Assembly (NCBI GenBank): GCA_964573705.1
Contig: CAZNLT010000112.1
Location: 1-19,704, forward strand
Reading direction: 5' to 3'
Length of the DNA stretch: 19,704 nt
From: JAABSQ01 sp964573705
GTDB lineage: Bacteria; Desulfobacterota; Desulfobacteria; Desulfobacterales; Desulfococcaceae
The notes beneath the pieces are model-generated. The model was not told the DNA's origin, made no database searches, and saw only the letters and a list, made by a program, of their open reading frames with translations. Below, piece after piece: positions 6,819 to 14,927 of this stretch (positions are counted from its first letter, which is position 1; every line of letters begins with the position of its first letter). A program made the position numbers and the translations under genes.

Positions 6819-8336
6819 CTATTTGATTGTATCCTTGAATTCCTCATCATATTCGCTCAAGGCTTTGGTCATCAGGTTGTCCAGCTCGTCGTTGATCTCT
6901 TGTTTTTCAGCAAGATCTTTGAAAATCTGAGGATATCGTTCTTCGATGAAAGGATACAAACCGGCTTCATATTTGGCAAGCACCTCCACCGGATACTTAT
7001 CCAGGAATCCTCGGGTTCCGGCGTATAGAATAGATACCTGCTTTTCCATGGAAAGCGGCTGATACTGGGGCTGTTTCAAAATCTCCACCAGGCGGGCCCC
7101 GCGGGTCAACTGCCGCTGGGTCGATTTATCTAGGTCGCTGCCAAAAGCGGCAAAGGCTTCCAGCTCACGGTACTGGGCCAAATCGAGCCGAAGGGTTCCG
7201 GCAACCTGTTTCATGGCCTTGACCTGGGCCGCCCCGCCGACTCGGGAAACGGAAAGCCCGACGTTGATGGCCGGTCGCACACCGGCAAAGAACAGGTTGG
7301 GCTCGAGATAGATCTGTCCGTCGGTGATGGAAATCACGTTGGTCGGAATGTAAGCGGAGACGTCCCCGGCCTGGGTTTCAATGATGGGCAGGGCGGTCAG
7401 AGATCCGGCGCCCAATTCATCGTTGAGTTTGGCGGATCGCTCGAGCAGGCGAGAGTGGTTGTAGAAAATGTCGCCGGGATACGCTTCACGCCCCGGAGGC
7501 CGTCTCAGAAGCAGAGATACCTGGCGGTAGGCGGCGGCCTGTTTGGAAAGGTCGTCATAAACGATCAGGGCGTGCTGGCCCTTGTCTCTGAAGTATTCCC
7601 CCATGGCGCATCCGGTATACGGCGCGATATACTGAAGGGTGGCCGGGTCACTGGCGCAGGCCGCTACCACGGTGGTGTATTCCATGGCGCCGTTCTTTTC
7701 GAGAACATCAACGACCTGGGCGACGGTGGATTTTTTCTGCCCGCAGGCAACGTAGACACAGAATACGTCGGTGTTTTTCTGGGCGAGAATGGCGTCCACG
7801 GCACAGGCGGTTTTTCCGATCTGACGGTCGCCGATGATCAGCTCCCGCTGTCCTTTTCCGACAGGGGTCATGGCGTCGACCGCCTTCAGACCGGTATAAC
7901 AGGGTTCATGAACACTTTTCCGGGCGATGACGCCGGGCGCCACCATTTCCACACGCCGGGTCTCTTCGGCTTCCACCGGACCCTTGCCGTCGATGGGTTC
8001 ACCCACGCCGTTTACCACACGTCCCAGAACCGGCTCTCCCACGGGGACCTCGGCGATTCGGCCGGTGCGTTTGACCATATCGCCTTCCTTGATTTCGGTG
8101 TCCTCCCCCATGATGGCGACACCCACATTGTCTTCCTCAAGGTTGAGAACGAGCCCCAGAACGCCTCCGGGAAACTCCACCAGTTCCAGCGCCATGACTT
8201 TTTCGAGGCCGTAGACTCGAGAGATGCCGTCACCCACGGAGAGGACCACGCCGGTTTCACTCAGCTCGACCTTCTTGTCATAATCCGTGATCTGCTCTTT
8301 AATAATCTGACTTATTTCTTCAGCTCTTAGTTCCAT
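6819..8336 (-). CDS. atpA: F-type ATP synthase alpha subunit
   Basis: This F1 subunit binds nucleotide non-catalytically and supplies the arginine finger to beta. It has 505 residues, as expected. The Walker A loop reads GDRQIGKT (169-176), where the common form is GDRQTGKT. The arginine finger is R365 in SVSRVGGAAQ. RPPGREAYPGD (279-289) and the C-terminal helical domain are present. ATG 8336 overlaps the atpH stop by one base (TAATG), so translation is coupled; GGGGTGAG lies just upstream. Confidence 0.99.
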   Translation of the reverse strand: MELRAEEISQIIKEQITDYDKKVELSETGVVLSVGDGISRVYGLEKVMALELVEFPGGVLGLVLNLEEDNVGVAIMGEDTEIKEGDMVKRTGRIAEVPVGEPVLGRVVNGVGEPIDGKGPVEAEETRRVEMVAPGVIARKSVHEPCYTGLKAVDAMTPVGKGQRELIIGDRQIGKTACAVDAILAQKNTDVFCVYVACGQKKSTVAQVVDVLEKNGAMEYTTVVAACASDPATLQYIAPYTGCAMGEYFRDKGQHALIVYDDLSKQAAAYRQVSLLLRRPPGREAYPGDIFYNHSRLLERSAKLNDELGAGSLTALPIIETQAGDVSAYIPTNVISITDGQIYLEPNLFFAGVRPAINVGLSVSRVGGAAQVKAMKQVAGTLRLDLAQYRELEAFAAFGSDLDKSTQRQLTRGARLVEILKQPQYQPLSMEKQVSILYAGTRGFLDKYPVEVLAKYEAGLYPFIEERYPQIFKDLAEKQEINDELDNLMTKALSEYDEEFKDTIK

Positions 8337-8887
8337 TAGACACTCTCACCCCTTTTTAAAGATTCTCTCATATTTTGCAATTGCGTTCTAATGCTGCCGT
8401 CCAAAACAAGATCCCCCACCTTGGTCACGATGCCGCCGATCAAAGCGGGATCTTGTTCAACTTCAAGTTTCACATCATTCCCGGTCATTTTGGATAAGGC
8501 TTCACGAATCTTTTCAACGGTATCCGATGGAAGCTCCATGGCGGTCACCAGGGTGGCGCGTCCGACCCCTCGCAGTTCATCCGCCAGTTTCTGATAAAAG
8601 TCATTGATGTGTTTCACGAATCCGAAACGCCCCTTCTCGAAAATCAAGAGCAGGAAAGCTCTCAGGACGCCGGTGAGCCCCTGCTTGTCCATTACCGTTT
8701 CCAATACGTGTCTGCGGCCGGCAGCATCATAGAGGGGATTGTTGATCGCCTGTTCAAGAGCCGGATTCTCCGAAATCAGGTTGGAGAAGCTTTCCAGTTC
8801 TTCCCTGTATGTCTCAGCCTGCCCATCCTCTTTGCCGATCAGCAGAAGTGCCTTGGCATAACGCCTTGCAACAGCCAAATTTCTCAC
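8336..8887 (-). CDS. atpH: F-type ATP synthase delta subunit
   Basis: The delta subunit (mitochondrial OSCP homologue) joins the top of F1 to the peripheral stalk. The 183 residues show the N-terminal helical bundle beginning AVARRYAKALL (5-15) and the C-terminal family signature around DPALIGGIVTKVGDLVLDGS (about 146-165). The start is GTG at 8887, whose first base is the last base of the atpF stop (TAGTG). AGAAGGTGG sits about 10 bases upstream. No in-frame ATG gives the conserved N terminus. Confidence 0.96.
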   Translation of the reverse strand: MRNLAVARRYAKALLLIGKEDGQAETYREELESFSNLISENPALEQAINNPLYDAAGRRHVLETVMDKQGLTGVLRAFLLLIFEKGRFGFVKHINDFYQKLADELRGVGRATLVTAMELPSDTVEKIREALSKMTGNDVKLEVEQDPALIGGIVTKVGDLVLDGSIRTQLQNMRESLKRGESV

Positions 8888-9567
8888 TATGCCACCACCT
8901 TCTCTAAGTATTCATCCACAAGTCGGTTCTGATCATCCGTCGTTACATTGGCCTTGATGATTTCCTCGGCTTTGCCCAACGCCCGTTCAAAGATCTCTTC
9001 CTGCAATCTCCGCTTGGCCTGGTTGAACTCATGCTCGATGTTCCGTTTGGCCTGTTCTTCGAGCTTTTCCGCCGATGTTTCAGCCTCTTTCAGAATCCTG
9101 GTTTTGGCCTCTTGCCCCTGCCGTTCGTATTCGGAGACGATTCTCTCGGCCTCCATTTCCAGGTCGGCCAGTTTCTTATTGTACTCGGCAAGCTCCTTCT
9201 CGGCCGTTTCTTTCTTGGCCTCGAGTTCTTTCAACTGGTCTTTGATTCCCTCGATCCGGGAATTCAGCGCCTGGGATACCGGTTTTCTCAACAGAAAAAA
9301 AAGCGCCACCGCCAATACCGTGAAATTCATGACCCGGTAGGTATCGGTCGCAGACCAGCCGGTGCCGTGATCCCCGCCTTCGCCATGGCCGGCTTCGGCG
9401 GCCTCGCCGTGCGGCGTTTCCACATGGGCGGCTTCGCCGTGACCGCCCTCCGTCGCACCGTATGCAAACCCGGCGATTCCGAAACAAAGAAGCACCGTCA
9501 AAACACCGATCCACATCAGGTGGAGCGTTTTTTTTCGGTGCATCCGGTCAAGTCCAGGATTTTTCAT
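8887..9567 (-). CDS. atpF: F-type ATP synthase b subunit with signal-like N terminus and His/Gly-rich extension
   Basis: The b subunit is the peripheral stalk of F0F1. From residue 76 it is ordinary: one membrane segment (about 78-94, NFTVLAVALFFLLRKPV), then a long charged coiled coil to the C terminus. The odd part is residues 1-75. A positively charged start is followed by a hydrophobic stretch (14-36) and an AYGA-type signal-peptidase site near 35-38. Next is a loosely repeated HGEA-type segment rich in Gly, Ala and Glu with five histidines (H43, H48, H53, H61, H67). At 226 residues it is about 70 longer than E. coli b. ATG 9567 is confirmed by GGAGGG seven bases upstream and a 4-base ATGA overlap with the preceding gene. 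If the signal is cleaved, the His-rich part faces the periplasm. Confidence 0.95.
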   Translation of the reverse strand: MKNPGLDRMHRKKTLHLMWIGVLTVLLCFGIAGFAYGATEGGHGEAAHVETPHGEAAEAGHGEGGDHGTGWSATDTYRVMNFTVLAVALFFLLRKPVSQALNSRIEGIKDQLKELEAKKETAEKELAEYNKKLADLEMEAERIVSEYERQGQEAKTRILKEAETSAEKLEEQAKRNIEHEFNQAKRRLQEEIFERALGKAEEIIKANVTTDDQNRLVDEYLEKVVA

Positions 9568-9992
9568 GAAACTGCCCTCCCTAAGATTTTTTCTCCGATA
9601 TCGTTAGCGAATCTATCCACCTCTTGCAGAAGGGTTTCCTTGACCTCTTCCGCATCCGTTCGAATTTTCTGCCGAACCTTTTCCAGCTCCGCATGGGCCT
9701 TTTCATTAATTCTTGCGATGATTTCTTTTTCCTCTTCTTCGGCCGCCTGAATCTGCTTTTCTTTTTCTTTCAAACCCTTGGCGCGGGCCGCTTTGATACC
9801 CGAATAATAGGCCTCGTCTTTTTCCTGAGCCGTCTGGGAAAACGAATCGATATCCTCCTGCAGACCTGAAACCTTATTTTTTCTTTTTTGAAGCATATTC
9901 CGGATTGGTCGATATAAAACTGTATTCAAGACCCAGATCAGAAACAGGAAATTGATAATCTGTATGAACAATGAACCATCAACGCTTATCAT
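9564..9992 (-). CDS. atpF': F-type ATP synthase b' subunit
   Basis: This second b-type peripheral-stalk subunit pairs with AtpF. Its 142 residues start with one membrane segment (about 8-25, LFIQIINFLFLIWVLNTVLY) followed by RPIRNMLQKRKNKV. An unbroken charged coiled coil rich in Lys, Glu and Ala runs to the end. The short N terminus with no signal sequence contrasts with its neighbour. ATG 9992 has GGGGGA eight bases upstream. It is the first gene of the ATP synthase operon; atpB, atpE and atpI do not precede it. Confidence 0.93.
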   Translation of the reverse strand: MISVDGSLFIQIINFLFLIWVLNTVLYRPIRNMLQKRKNKVSGLQEDIDSFSQTAQEKDEAYYSGIKAARAKGLKEKEKQIQAAEEEEKEIIARINEKAHAELEKVRQKIRTDAEEVKETLLQEVDRFANDIGEKILGRAVS

Positions 9993-10068
9993 CGCCGTTC
10001 CCCCGTCAAAATGTTTTTGAAATCAATCAGTTCAGGAAATTACTTATATCAGCCCAAAATTGTCGACT

Positions 10069-10097
10069 TTGTTACATCAGCGCCATGAATTTGTCAA
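10069..10097 (-). promoter_or_regulatory. Candidate promoter of the ATP synthase operon
   Basis: On the minus strand a consensus -35 TTGACA (10097-10092) is followed, after 17 bases, by TAACAA (10074-10069). The start would be near 10062, giving a leader of about 70 bases before atpF'. It lies in the 122-base gap after the bactofilin gene. No terminator for the bactofilin/rodA unit is visible in that gap, so read-through from the cell-shape genes is also possible. Confidence 0.55.
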
Positions 10098-10114
10098 AGG
10101 TTTTTTGGAAAATA

Positions 10115-10528
10115 TTAATTTCCCCCGGCCTCATCCGGCGCCGGAAGATCCCGGGGAGATTCGATAAAACGATTCAGGTCCATTTCTCTGGCTTTCATTC
10201 CGCAATTGCCGTTGAAAGTAGCGCCGGAATCGATAGTGATACTGGGAGCATTAATATCGCCGTTCACCCGTCCCGGAGGGTATACTTCGATCTTTTCCCG
10301 AGCATCGATCGTCCCGTTCACCTCTCCCATGATGATAGCGCCGTCGACCAGCATATCCGCATCAATGACCGCCTTTTCACCCACGATCACCGTACCCTGA
10401 GTGCTGTGGATTTTACCCTTCACCTTTCCGTCCAGGCGAATAATGCCCTGAAACTCAAGAACGCCTTCAATATACGAATCCGAACCGAGGAATGTTGATA
10501 TCGATTCCGATTTTTTTCTTTTCCGCAT
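10115..10528 (-). CDS. Bactofilin (polymer-forming cytoskeletal protein)
   Basis: Bactofilins are small proteins that self-assemble into filaments and help place murein-synthesis enzymes. The 137-residue protein has a short basic N-terminal tail, the right-handed beta-helix core (about 16-112) and a short C-terminal tail. The core is made of repeating Gly/Val/Ile-rich turns such as GVLEFQGIIRLDGKVKGKI and GEVNGTIDAREKIEVYPPG. No membrane segment or signal is seen. A strong GAGGAGGGG precedes ATG 10528. It starts 9 bases after rodA, so it belongs to the elongation operon, which suggests a job in cell shape. Confidence 0.93.
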   Translation of the reverse strand: MRKRKKSESISTFLGSDSYIEGVLEFQGIIRLDGKVKGKIHSTQGTVIVGEKAVIDADMLVDGAIIMGEVNGTIDAREKIEVYPPGRVNGDINAPSITIDSGATFNGNCGMKAREMDLNRFIESPRDLPAPDEAGGN

Positions 10529-10537
10529 AACCCCTCC

Positions 10538-11644
10538 TCAATCCACAATAAATCTGCGCATGCTGACATTCATTAGAAGGCCGATGCAAATCATGATGGT
10601 CAATACCGAAGACCCGCCGTAGCTGATCAACGGCAACGGCATTCCGACCACCGGCATCAACCCCATCACCATTCCCAAATTGATGAAGGTCTGCCAGAAT
10701 ATGACCGAGGTCACCCCCACGGACAGGACAATCCCGAAGATATTCTTGCAGTTGTAAGCGATATTCAACCCCCGGATAATCAGCATCAGAAACAGCAGAT
10801 GCGTCAAAATCCCGCCTATGAATCCCCACTCCTCGGCAAAGACCGAAAAGACAAAATCGGTGTGTTGTTCGGGCAGAAAAGCCAGTGTATTCTGGGTTCC
10901 CCGTAACACCCCCTTGCCGCTTAACATGCCGGAACCGATTGCGATTTTAGACTGTATGATATGGTATCCGGCTCCCAGGGGATCCCGGCCGGGATTGATA
11001 AAGCTCAGGATCCGCTGTTTCTGATAATCTTTCAGATAAAACCAGCCCATTCCCCCGACCAGAACGGCGATCAGGGTCAGACAGATGAGCGTTTTCCGCT
11101 CGATTTTGACATACAGGGTCATGCTGGCCGCGATCAGAAAAATCATCATGGCCGTCCCCAGATCGGGCTGTTTGAGGATCAGAGCAAGCGGAACGGCGGT
11201 AACGGCGAACGGCAGAATCAGCTCCCGAAAGCCAAGCCCCTCGCTTCTGACGATCCGGGCATAATACCGCGCCAGAATGATAATGACGGCGATTTTGGCT
11301 ATCTCCGAAGGCTGAATCGAAATCGGCCCCAGCCCCAGCCAGCGTCTGGAGCCGCCGACATAACGGCCAAAAAACAGTACCGCCAACAGAAGCAGGTTGA
11401 TCAGAGCGTATATCGGCATCCCCCATCGCTCGATTTTTTTATAATCGATCATAAAACAGGCCGTCATCGCTATCCACCCTGCGCCATACCAGATCCATTG
11501 CTTCAGGTACAATATCCGCTCGGGAGACGAAGGGACCCCGGCGCCCGCCGCGGAGTGCAAAGAGACCACCCCGACAAAAGAAAGGGCGAGGGTGATTCCC
11601 AGCAGAGGCCAATCGAAATTTTGCAATAACCTTCGGTCAAACAT
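10538..11644 (-). CDS. rodA: RodA, SEDS-family peptidoglycan glycosyltransferase
   Basis: RodA polymerises lipid II into glycan strands during cell elongation, together with PBP2. The 368 residues form about ten membrane segments. SEDS landmarks are the GRYVGGSRRWLGLGPISIQP loop (93-112), KQPDLGTA (158-165), the extracellular FLPEQHTDF with the likely catalytic D263 (matching E. coli D262), and the C-terminal PLISYGGSS. ATG 11644 lies 5 bases after the mrdA stop without an obvious ribosome site, so its translation is probably coupled to mrdA. The bactofilin gene follows by 9 bases. Confidence 0.97.
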   Translation of the reverse strand: MFDRRLLQNFDWPLLGITLALSFVGVVSLHSAAGAGVPSSPERILYLKQWIWYGAGWIAMTACFMIDYKKIERWGMPIYALINLLLLAVLFFGRYVGGSRRWLGLGPISIQPSEIAKIAVIIILARYYARIVRSEGLGFRELILPFAVTAVPLALILKQPDLGTAMMIFLIAASMTLYVKIERKTLICLTLIAVLVGGMGWFYLKDYQKQRILSFINPGRDPLGAGYHIIQSKIAIGSGMLSGKGVLRGTQNTLAFLPEQHTDFVFSVFAEEWGFIGGILTHLLFLMLIIRGLNIAYNCKNIFGIVLSVGVTSVIFWQTFINLGMVMGLMPVVGMPLPLISYGGSSVLTIMICIGLLMNVSMRRFIVD

Positions 11645-11649
11645 CGTGT

Positions 11650-13497
11650 TCAGGGAAAATGGTAAACGGCTTGGGAGTGCGCATCACCGAGAAAATAGGT
11701 TTTGATCAATTCTTGGGCGATAGGCGCGGCGGTACCGGAACCGTGTTCTCCGTGTTCCACAAACACCGCCACGGCCAGACGTGAATTGCCGAACTCGCCG
11801 TAGGCCACAAACCAGGCGTGATCTCTCAAGCGCCGTTCTATTTCATCCTCCGGGATATCTTCGATATTTTTCCGCCCCACCACCTGAGCCGTTCCGGTTT
11901 TCCCGCTGAGGTCGATCTGTTCAAGCCGCACCCGGCGGGCGGTCCCCTTTTTTCCGTTGACCGCCTCCCACAAGCCCTTCCTGACCAGCGACAGATTTTC
12001 GGGACTGACCGGCAGACGGCCGAGTTCCTCTCTTCGGCAGTGATACACCGGTTCTCCTCGGGCGGTCTCGACCGCTTTCAGGATATGGGGCTTCAACAGG
12101 GTCCCGCCGTTGGCCACTGCCGACGTCAGAACAGCCATCTGAAGGGGCGTCGCCAGATTATATCCCTGTCCGATGGCGATGGAAAGGGTCTCCCCCTTTT
12201 GCCAGGGAATACCGGTCCGCTGCCGCTTCCAGGCCGCCGTCGGGACCAGCCCCGCTTCTTCATTCCCCAATTGAATTCCGGTCAGGGCCCCCAATCCGCA
12301 GGCTTTCGCGTATTCGGCCAGGCGGTCCACCCCGAGCCGTTGGCCGACCTGGTAAAAAAAGACGTCGCAGGATTCCGACAAGGCGCTGATCACATTGACC
12401 GAGCCGTGTCCGCCGCGTTTCCAGCATCGAAAAGTGCGGTCCCCGAACCAGTAATGACCGGGGCAATAGAAGGTCGTGTTGTTATCGATAATCCCTTCTT
12501 CGAGCCCAGCGATGGCGGTCACGATTTTATAGGTCGAGGCCGGGGGATATTCCCCCTGAATGACTTTGTTTTCCAAAGGGTTCGCTTTATCCGAGGCCAG
12601 CCTCAGCCATTCCTCCCGAGACATCCCGTCCACGAACGCATTGGGATCGAAGGCCGGGGTGCTGGCCGATGCGATCACCTGGCCGGTGTCTGGATCTATG
12701 GCGACCACCGCCCCGTCCAACCCCGTCAACAGCGACTCCGCTTTCTGCTGCAACTCATGGTCGATGGTCAAATAGACATTTTTCCCGGGGACCGCCTCCA
12801 CCGTTTCCAGAACCTTGACCACCTGCCCCCGGGCATTGACCTCCACCTGACGGCCTCCGGCCTGTCCGCGCAGATAATGTCCGGCGGACTTTTCCACCCC
12901 GTAGCGCCCGATAAAATCGCCGCCGCGGCTTCCGGTATAATCTCGGCCCTTGAGTTCTTCCGGATTGATTTCGCTCAAATACCCCACCAGATGAATGGCG
13001 CTGTTGTAAATATAATGTCTTCGCGGTTTCACATCCACCCGAACCCCGGGAAGATCGAACTGATGAACCTCGACGGCGGCCAGCAGATCCCTGCCGATAT
13101 CCTCTTTCAATAAAACCGGTTTATACGGAGCCGACCCGCGGGCCTTTTGAATGCCGGTTCGCAATGCTTCTTCAGGAATACGAATATACCGAGAGAGCTT
13201 TTTCAAGGTCTGGTCCACCGGTTTGGCGTCCCGGAGCACGATACTTAGATCGAAAGAAGGGCGGTTGTCCACCAGAAGCTTCCCATTCCGGTCGTGAATC
13301 AGGCCCCTGGGGGCGTCGATTCCCTGAAGCCGGATGCAGTTGTTTTCAGAAAGCCGATAATATTCCCGCCCCTCCACCACCTGAAGGTAAAACAGTCGGC
13401 TGCATAAAACCAGAAATGCCGCCACCACCCAGAGCATGGTCACGGTCAGCCGCTTTTTAAACCATTCGGTATCCAGGGTTTTCAAGTACGGGTTCAC
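11650..13497 (-). CDS. mrdA: Penicillin-binding protein 2 (elongation transpeptidase)
   Basis: This class B PBP cross-links peptidoglycan in the elongasome and partners with RodA. The 615 residues contain an N-terminal membrane anchor (about 19-38), the pedestal/dimerisation domain (about 60-230) with APRGLIHDRNG (62-72), and a transpeptidase domain (about 240-600). The active-site motifs are STYK (321-324), S376-C-D378 and KTG (533-535). The start is GTG 13497, with GAGGTAA five bases upstream. An in-frame TGA three codons before it excludes a longer protein. A 68-base gap with a small hairpin separates it from mreD. The long plus-strand frame opposite is a shadow. Confidence 0.97.
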   Translation of the reverse strand: MNPYLKTLDTEWFKKRLTVTMLWVVAAFLVLCSRLFYLQVVEGREYYRLSENNCIRLQGIDAPRGLIHDRNGKLLVDNRPSFDLSIVLRDAKPVDQTLKKLSRYIRIPEEALRTGIQKARGSAPYKPVLLKEDIGRDLLAAVEVHQFDLPGVRVDVKPRRHYIYNSAIHLVGYLSEINPEELKGRDYTGSRGGDFIGRYGVEKSAGHYLRGQAGGRQVEVNARGQVVKVLETVEAVPGKNVYLTIDHELQQKAESLLTGLDGAVVAIDPDTGQVIASASTPAFDPNAFVDGMSREEWLRLASDKANPLENKVIQGEYPPASTYKIVTAIAGLEEGIIDNNTTFYCPGHYWFGDRTFRCWKRGGHGSVNVISALSESCDVFFYQVGQRLGVDRLAEYAKACGLGALTGIQLGNEEAGLVPTAAWKRQRTGIPWQKGETLSIAIGQGYNLATPLQMAVLTSAVANGGTLLKPHILKAVETARGEPVYHCRREELGRLPVSPENLSLVRKGLWEAVNGKKGTARRVRLEQIDLSGKTGTAQVVGRKNIEDIPEDEIERRLRDHAWFVAYGEFGNSRLAVAVFVEHGEHGSGTAAPIAQELIKTYFLGDAHSQAVYHFP

Positions 13498-13507
13498 AGA
13501 ATTACCT

Positions 13508-13531
13508 CATGCCCTGGCAAGTACCGGCATG
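13508..13531 (-). promoter_or_regulatory. Hairpin abutting the mrdA ribosome-binding site
   Basis: CATGCC (13531-13526 on the minus strand) pairs with GGCATG (13513-13508) around a 12-base loop. The last stem base is the first base of the mrdA ribosome site GAGGTAA (13508-13502). A seven-codon frame (ATG near 13530 to an in-frame TGA inside the stem) ends right before this site. Whether this tunes PBP2 translation is inference. Confidence 0.3.
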
Positions 13532-13565
13532 GTCAGTCTGGCGGCCCGGGGTTGCCGGGTCGGGC

Positions 13566-14090
13566 TCAACCGGCGCCCTCATTTCCAGAGGCGCCTCCGT
13601 TGGCCATCATATGCCAGCCGCTCTGAAGCGCCCCCAACCCCGCCATCAAAAAAGGACCTGTTAAACCGGCCCAGATCAACTGCCCCACAATGTCATTCCA
13701 ATGAACATCCTGCAAGAGCCAATCCTGGCCGAAAAGAAAGACGGCACCGAGAAAGAGGATATTCTGAAGGGCGACACTCAGAACCACCACCAGGGGCAAA
13801 AGAATGATATTGCCGAAATGCAGGTAGCCGACCCCCCCCCTCACGCTGAAATAGAGCCAGATATAGCATGTTCCGTAAAGGCCAAATGGACCGGCTGAGA
13901 GGCTGTCCAAAAGAAGTCCGAGAACGAAAATGACCGGTATGCCCTCGATGAAAGGTCGAAACAGTGTCAGATAGAGAACAAAGGGGATGAACAGGTCATA
14001 AAAATATTCCAGTCCGAACAGGTGGGGTGCCAGCACCGTCTGGAACAGGATGAAAAATACGCTGACAATGAAATAGTAGAGATAGGTCAT
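13566..14090 (-). CDS. mreD: Rod shape-determining protein MreD
   Basis: MreD is a polytopic inner-membrane component of the elongasome. The 174-residue protein is very hydrophobic, with five or six membrane segments. It shows the family features FIEGIPVIFVLGLLLDSLSAGPFGLYG (as a block near 47-74) and a short hydrophilic C-terminal tail. ATG 14090 overlaps the mreC stop by four bases (ATGA). Position between mreC and mrdA supports the call, since MreD sequences are weakly conserved. Confidence 0.93.
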   Translation of the reverse strand: MTYLYYFIVSVFFILFQTVLAPHLFGLEYFYDLFIPFVLYLTLFRPFIEGIPVIFVLGLLLDSLSAGPFGLYGTCYIWLYFSVRGGVGYLHFGNIILLPLVVVLSVALQNILFLGAVFLFGQDWLLQDVHWNDIVGQLIWAGLTGPFLMAGLGALQSGWHMMANGGASGNEGAG

Positions 14091-14923
14091 GGTTGCATCG
14101 CGAATTCGGCGGACGGCGGATTTAAGATCACCAGAACCTCCTCAAGGGTTTCAAAATCCGCAAACGGGGTCACGGTAATCTCTTGAAAAATCCCGGAGCT
14201 CTGCTTCACGATATTGGAAACCCGGCCCACCCGAAGCCCTTTGGGGAAAACCCCATCCAAACCTGAGGAAACGATGATATCTCCGACGACGACATCATGC
14301 CTTCGCAGAACATATTCAAAGATGCACAAATTATCCGCAGTTCCCTTGATCATTCCCCGGGCCCGGGTCCTTTGCACCAGGGCATCCATGGCGCTGTTGC
14401 GATCGATCAGCATCAGCACCTTGGCGTAATGGGCGGACACATCAGTCACAATCCCCACCACCCCTTCGGGAATCACCACCGGTAGCGAGACCTTGACCCC
14501 TTCTTCCCTTCCTTTGTTTATCACAATGCTTTTGAACCACGGCGAGGGATCTCTGGCGATGACTTCCGCAGCCACCACCCGATTGTCGATGAGATCTTTA
14601 AAATCCAGGAGTCGGCGTAGCCGACGATTGGAAAGCAGCAGCTCATCACACCGGCCGGCTTTTTCCACCGCCTGACCGAGGGCCCGCCGCAGATATTGAT
14701 TCTCCTCCGCCGCAGATACCAGAAAAAAATACCCGTACCAGACATTTTCAATTTTCCCAATCAGATAACTGAATATATTTTGAAAAGGTCCCGCGACGGA
14801 GATCGCATAGGGTTCGGTTCCGAAGGAGGAGTCATGATGCCGGATGGAAAGCGAAAGAAATATGAGGTTGACAGCAAAAAAGAGAATGATGCCGACGACC
14901 AGCACCGTCTTCTTTGAAAACAT
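14087..14923 (-). CDS. mreC: Rod shape-determining protein MreC
   Basis: MreC is a bitopic membrane protein that activates PBP2/RodA from the periplasm. The 278 residues have an N-terminal membrane helix (about 5-25), a coiled-coil stretch (about 65-105) and the beta-rich MreC core, with VVAAEVIARDPSPWFKSIVI near 115-134. The core also has VVIPEGVVGIV and a ...LMLIDRNSAMDALVQRT block. ATG 14923 lies 4 bases after the mreB stop with no clear ribosome site, so translation is probably coupled. mreD overlaps its end. Confidence 0.95.
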   Translation of the reverse strand: MFSKKTVLVVGIILFFAVNLIFLSLSIRHHDSSFGTEPYAISVAGPFQNIFSYLIGKIENVWYGYFFLVSAAEENQYLRRALGQAVEKAGRCDELLLSNRRLRRLLDFKDLIDNRVVAAEVIARDPSPWFKSIVINKGREEGVKVSLPVVIPEGVVGIVTDVSAHYAKVLMLIDRNSAMDALVQRTRARGMIKGTADNLCIFEYVLRRHDVVVGDIIVSSGLDGVFPKGLRVGRVSNIVKQSSGIFQEITVTPFADFETLEEVLVILNPPSAEFAMQP

Positions 14924-14927
14924 TTGG

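Noticed and set aside
6159..7028. 289-codon open frame on the plus strand
   Set aside because: It spans atpG and the end of atpA in antisense and has no family resemblance.
7455..8330. 291-codon open frame on the plus strand
   Set aside because: It is a shadow of atpA, with no recognisable protein family.
11818..13113. 431-codon open frame on the plus strand
   Set aside because: It is antisense to mrdA, whose transpeptidase motifs are intact. Its composition is Pro/Arg/Gln-rich with no domain, and there is no promoter.
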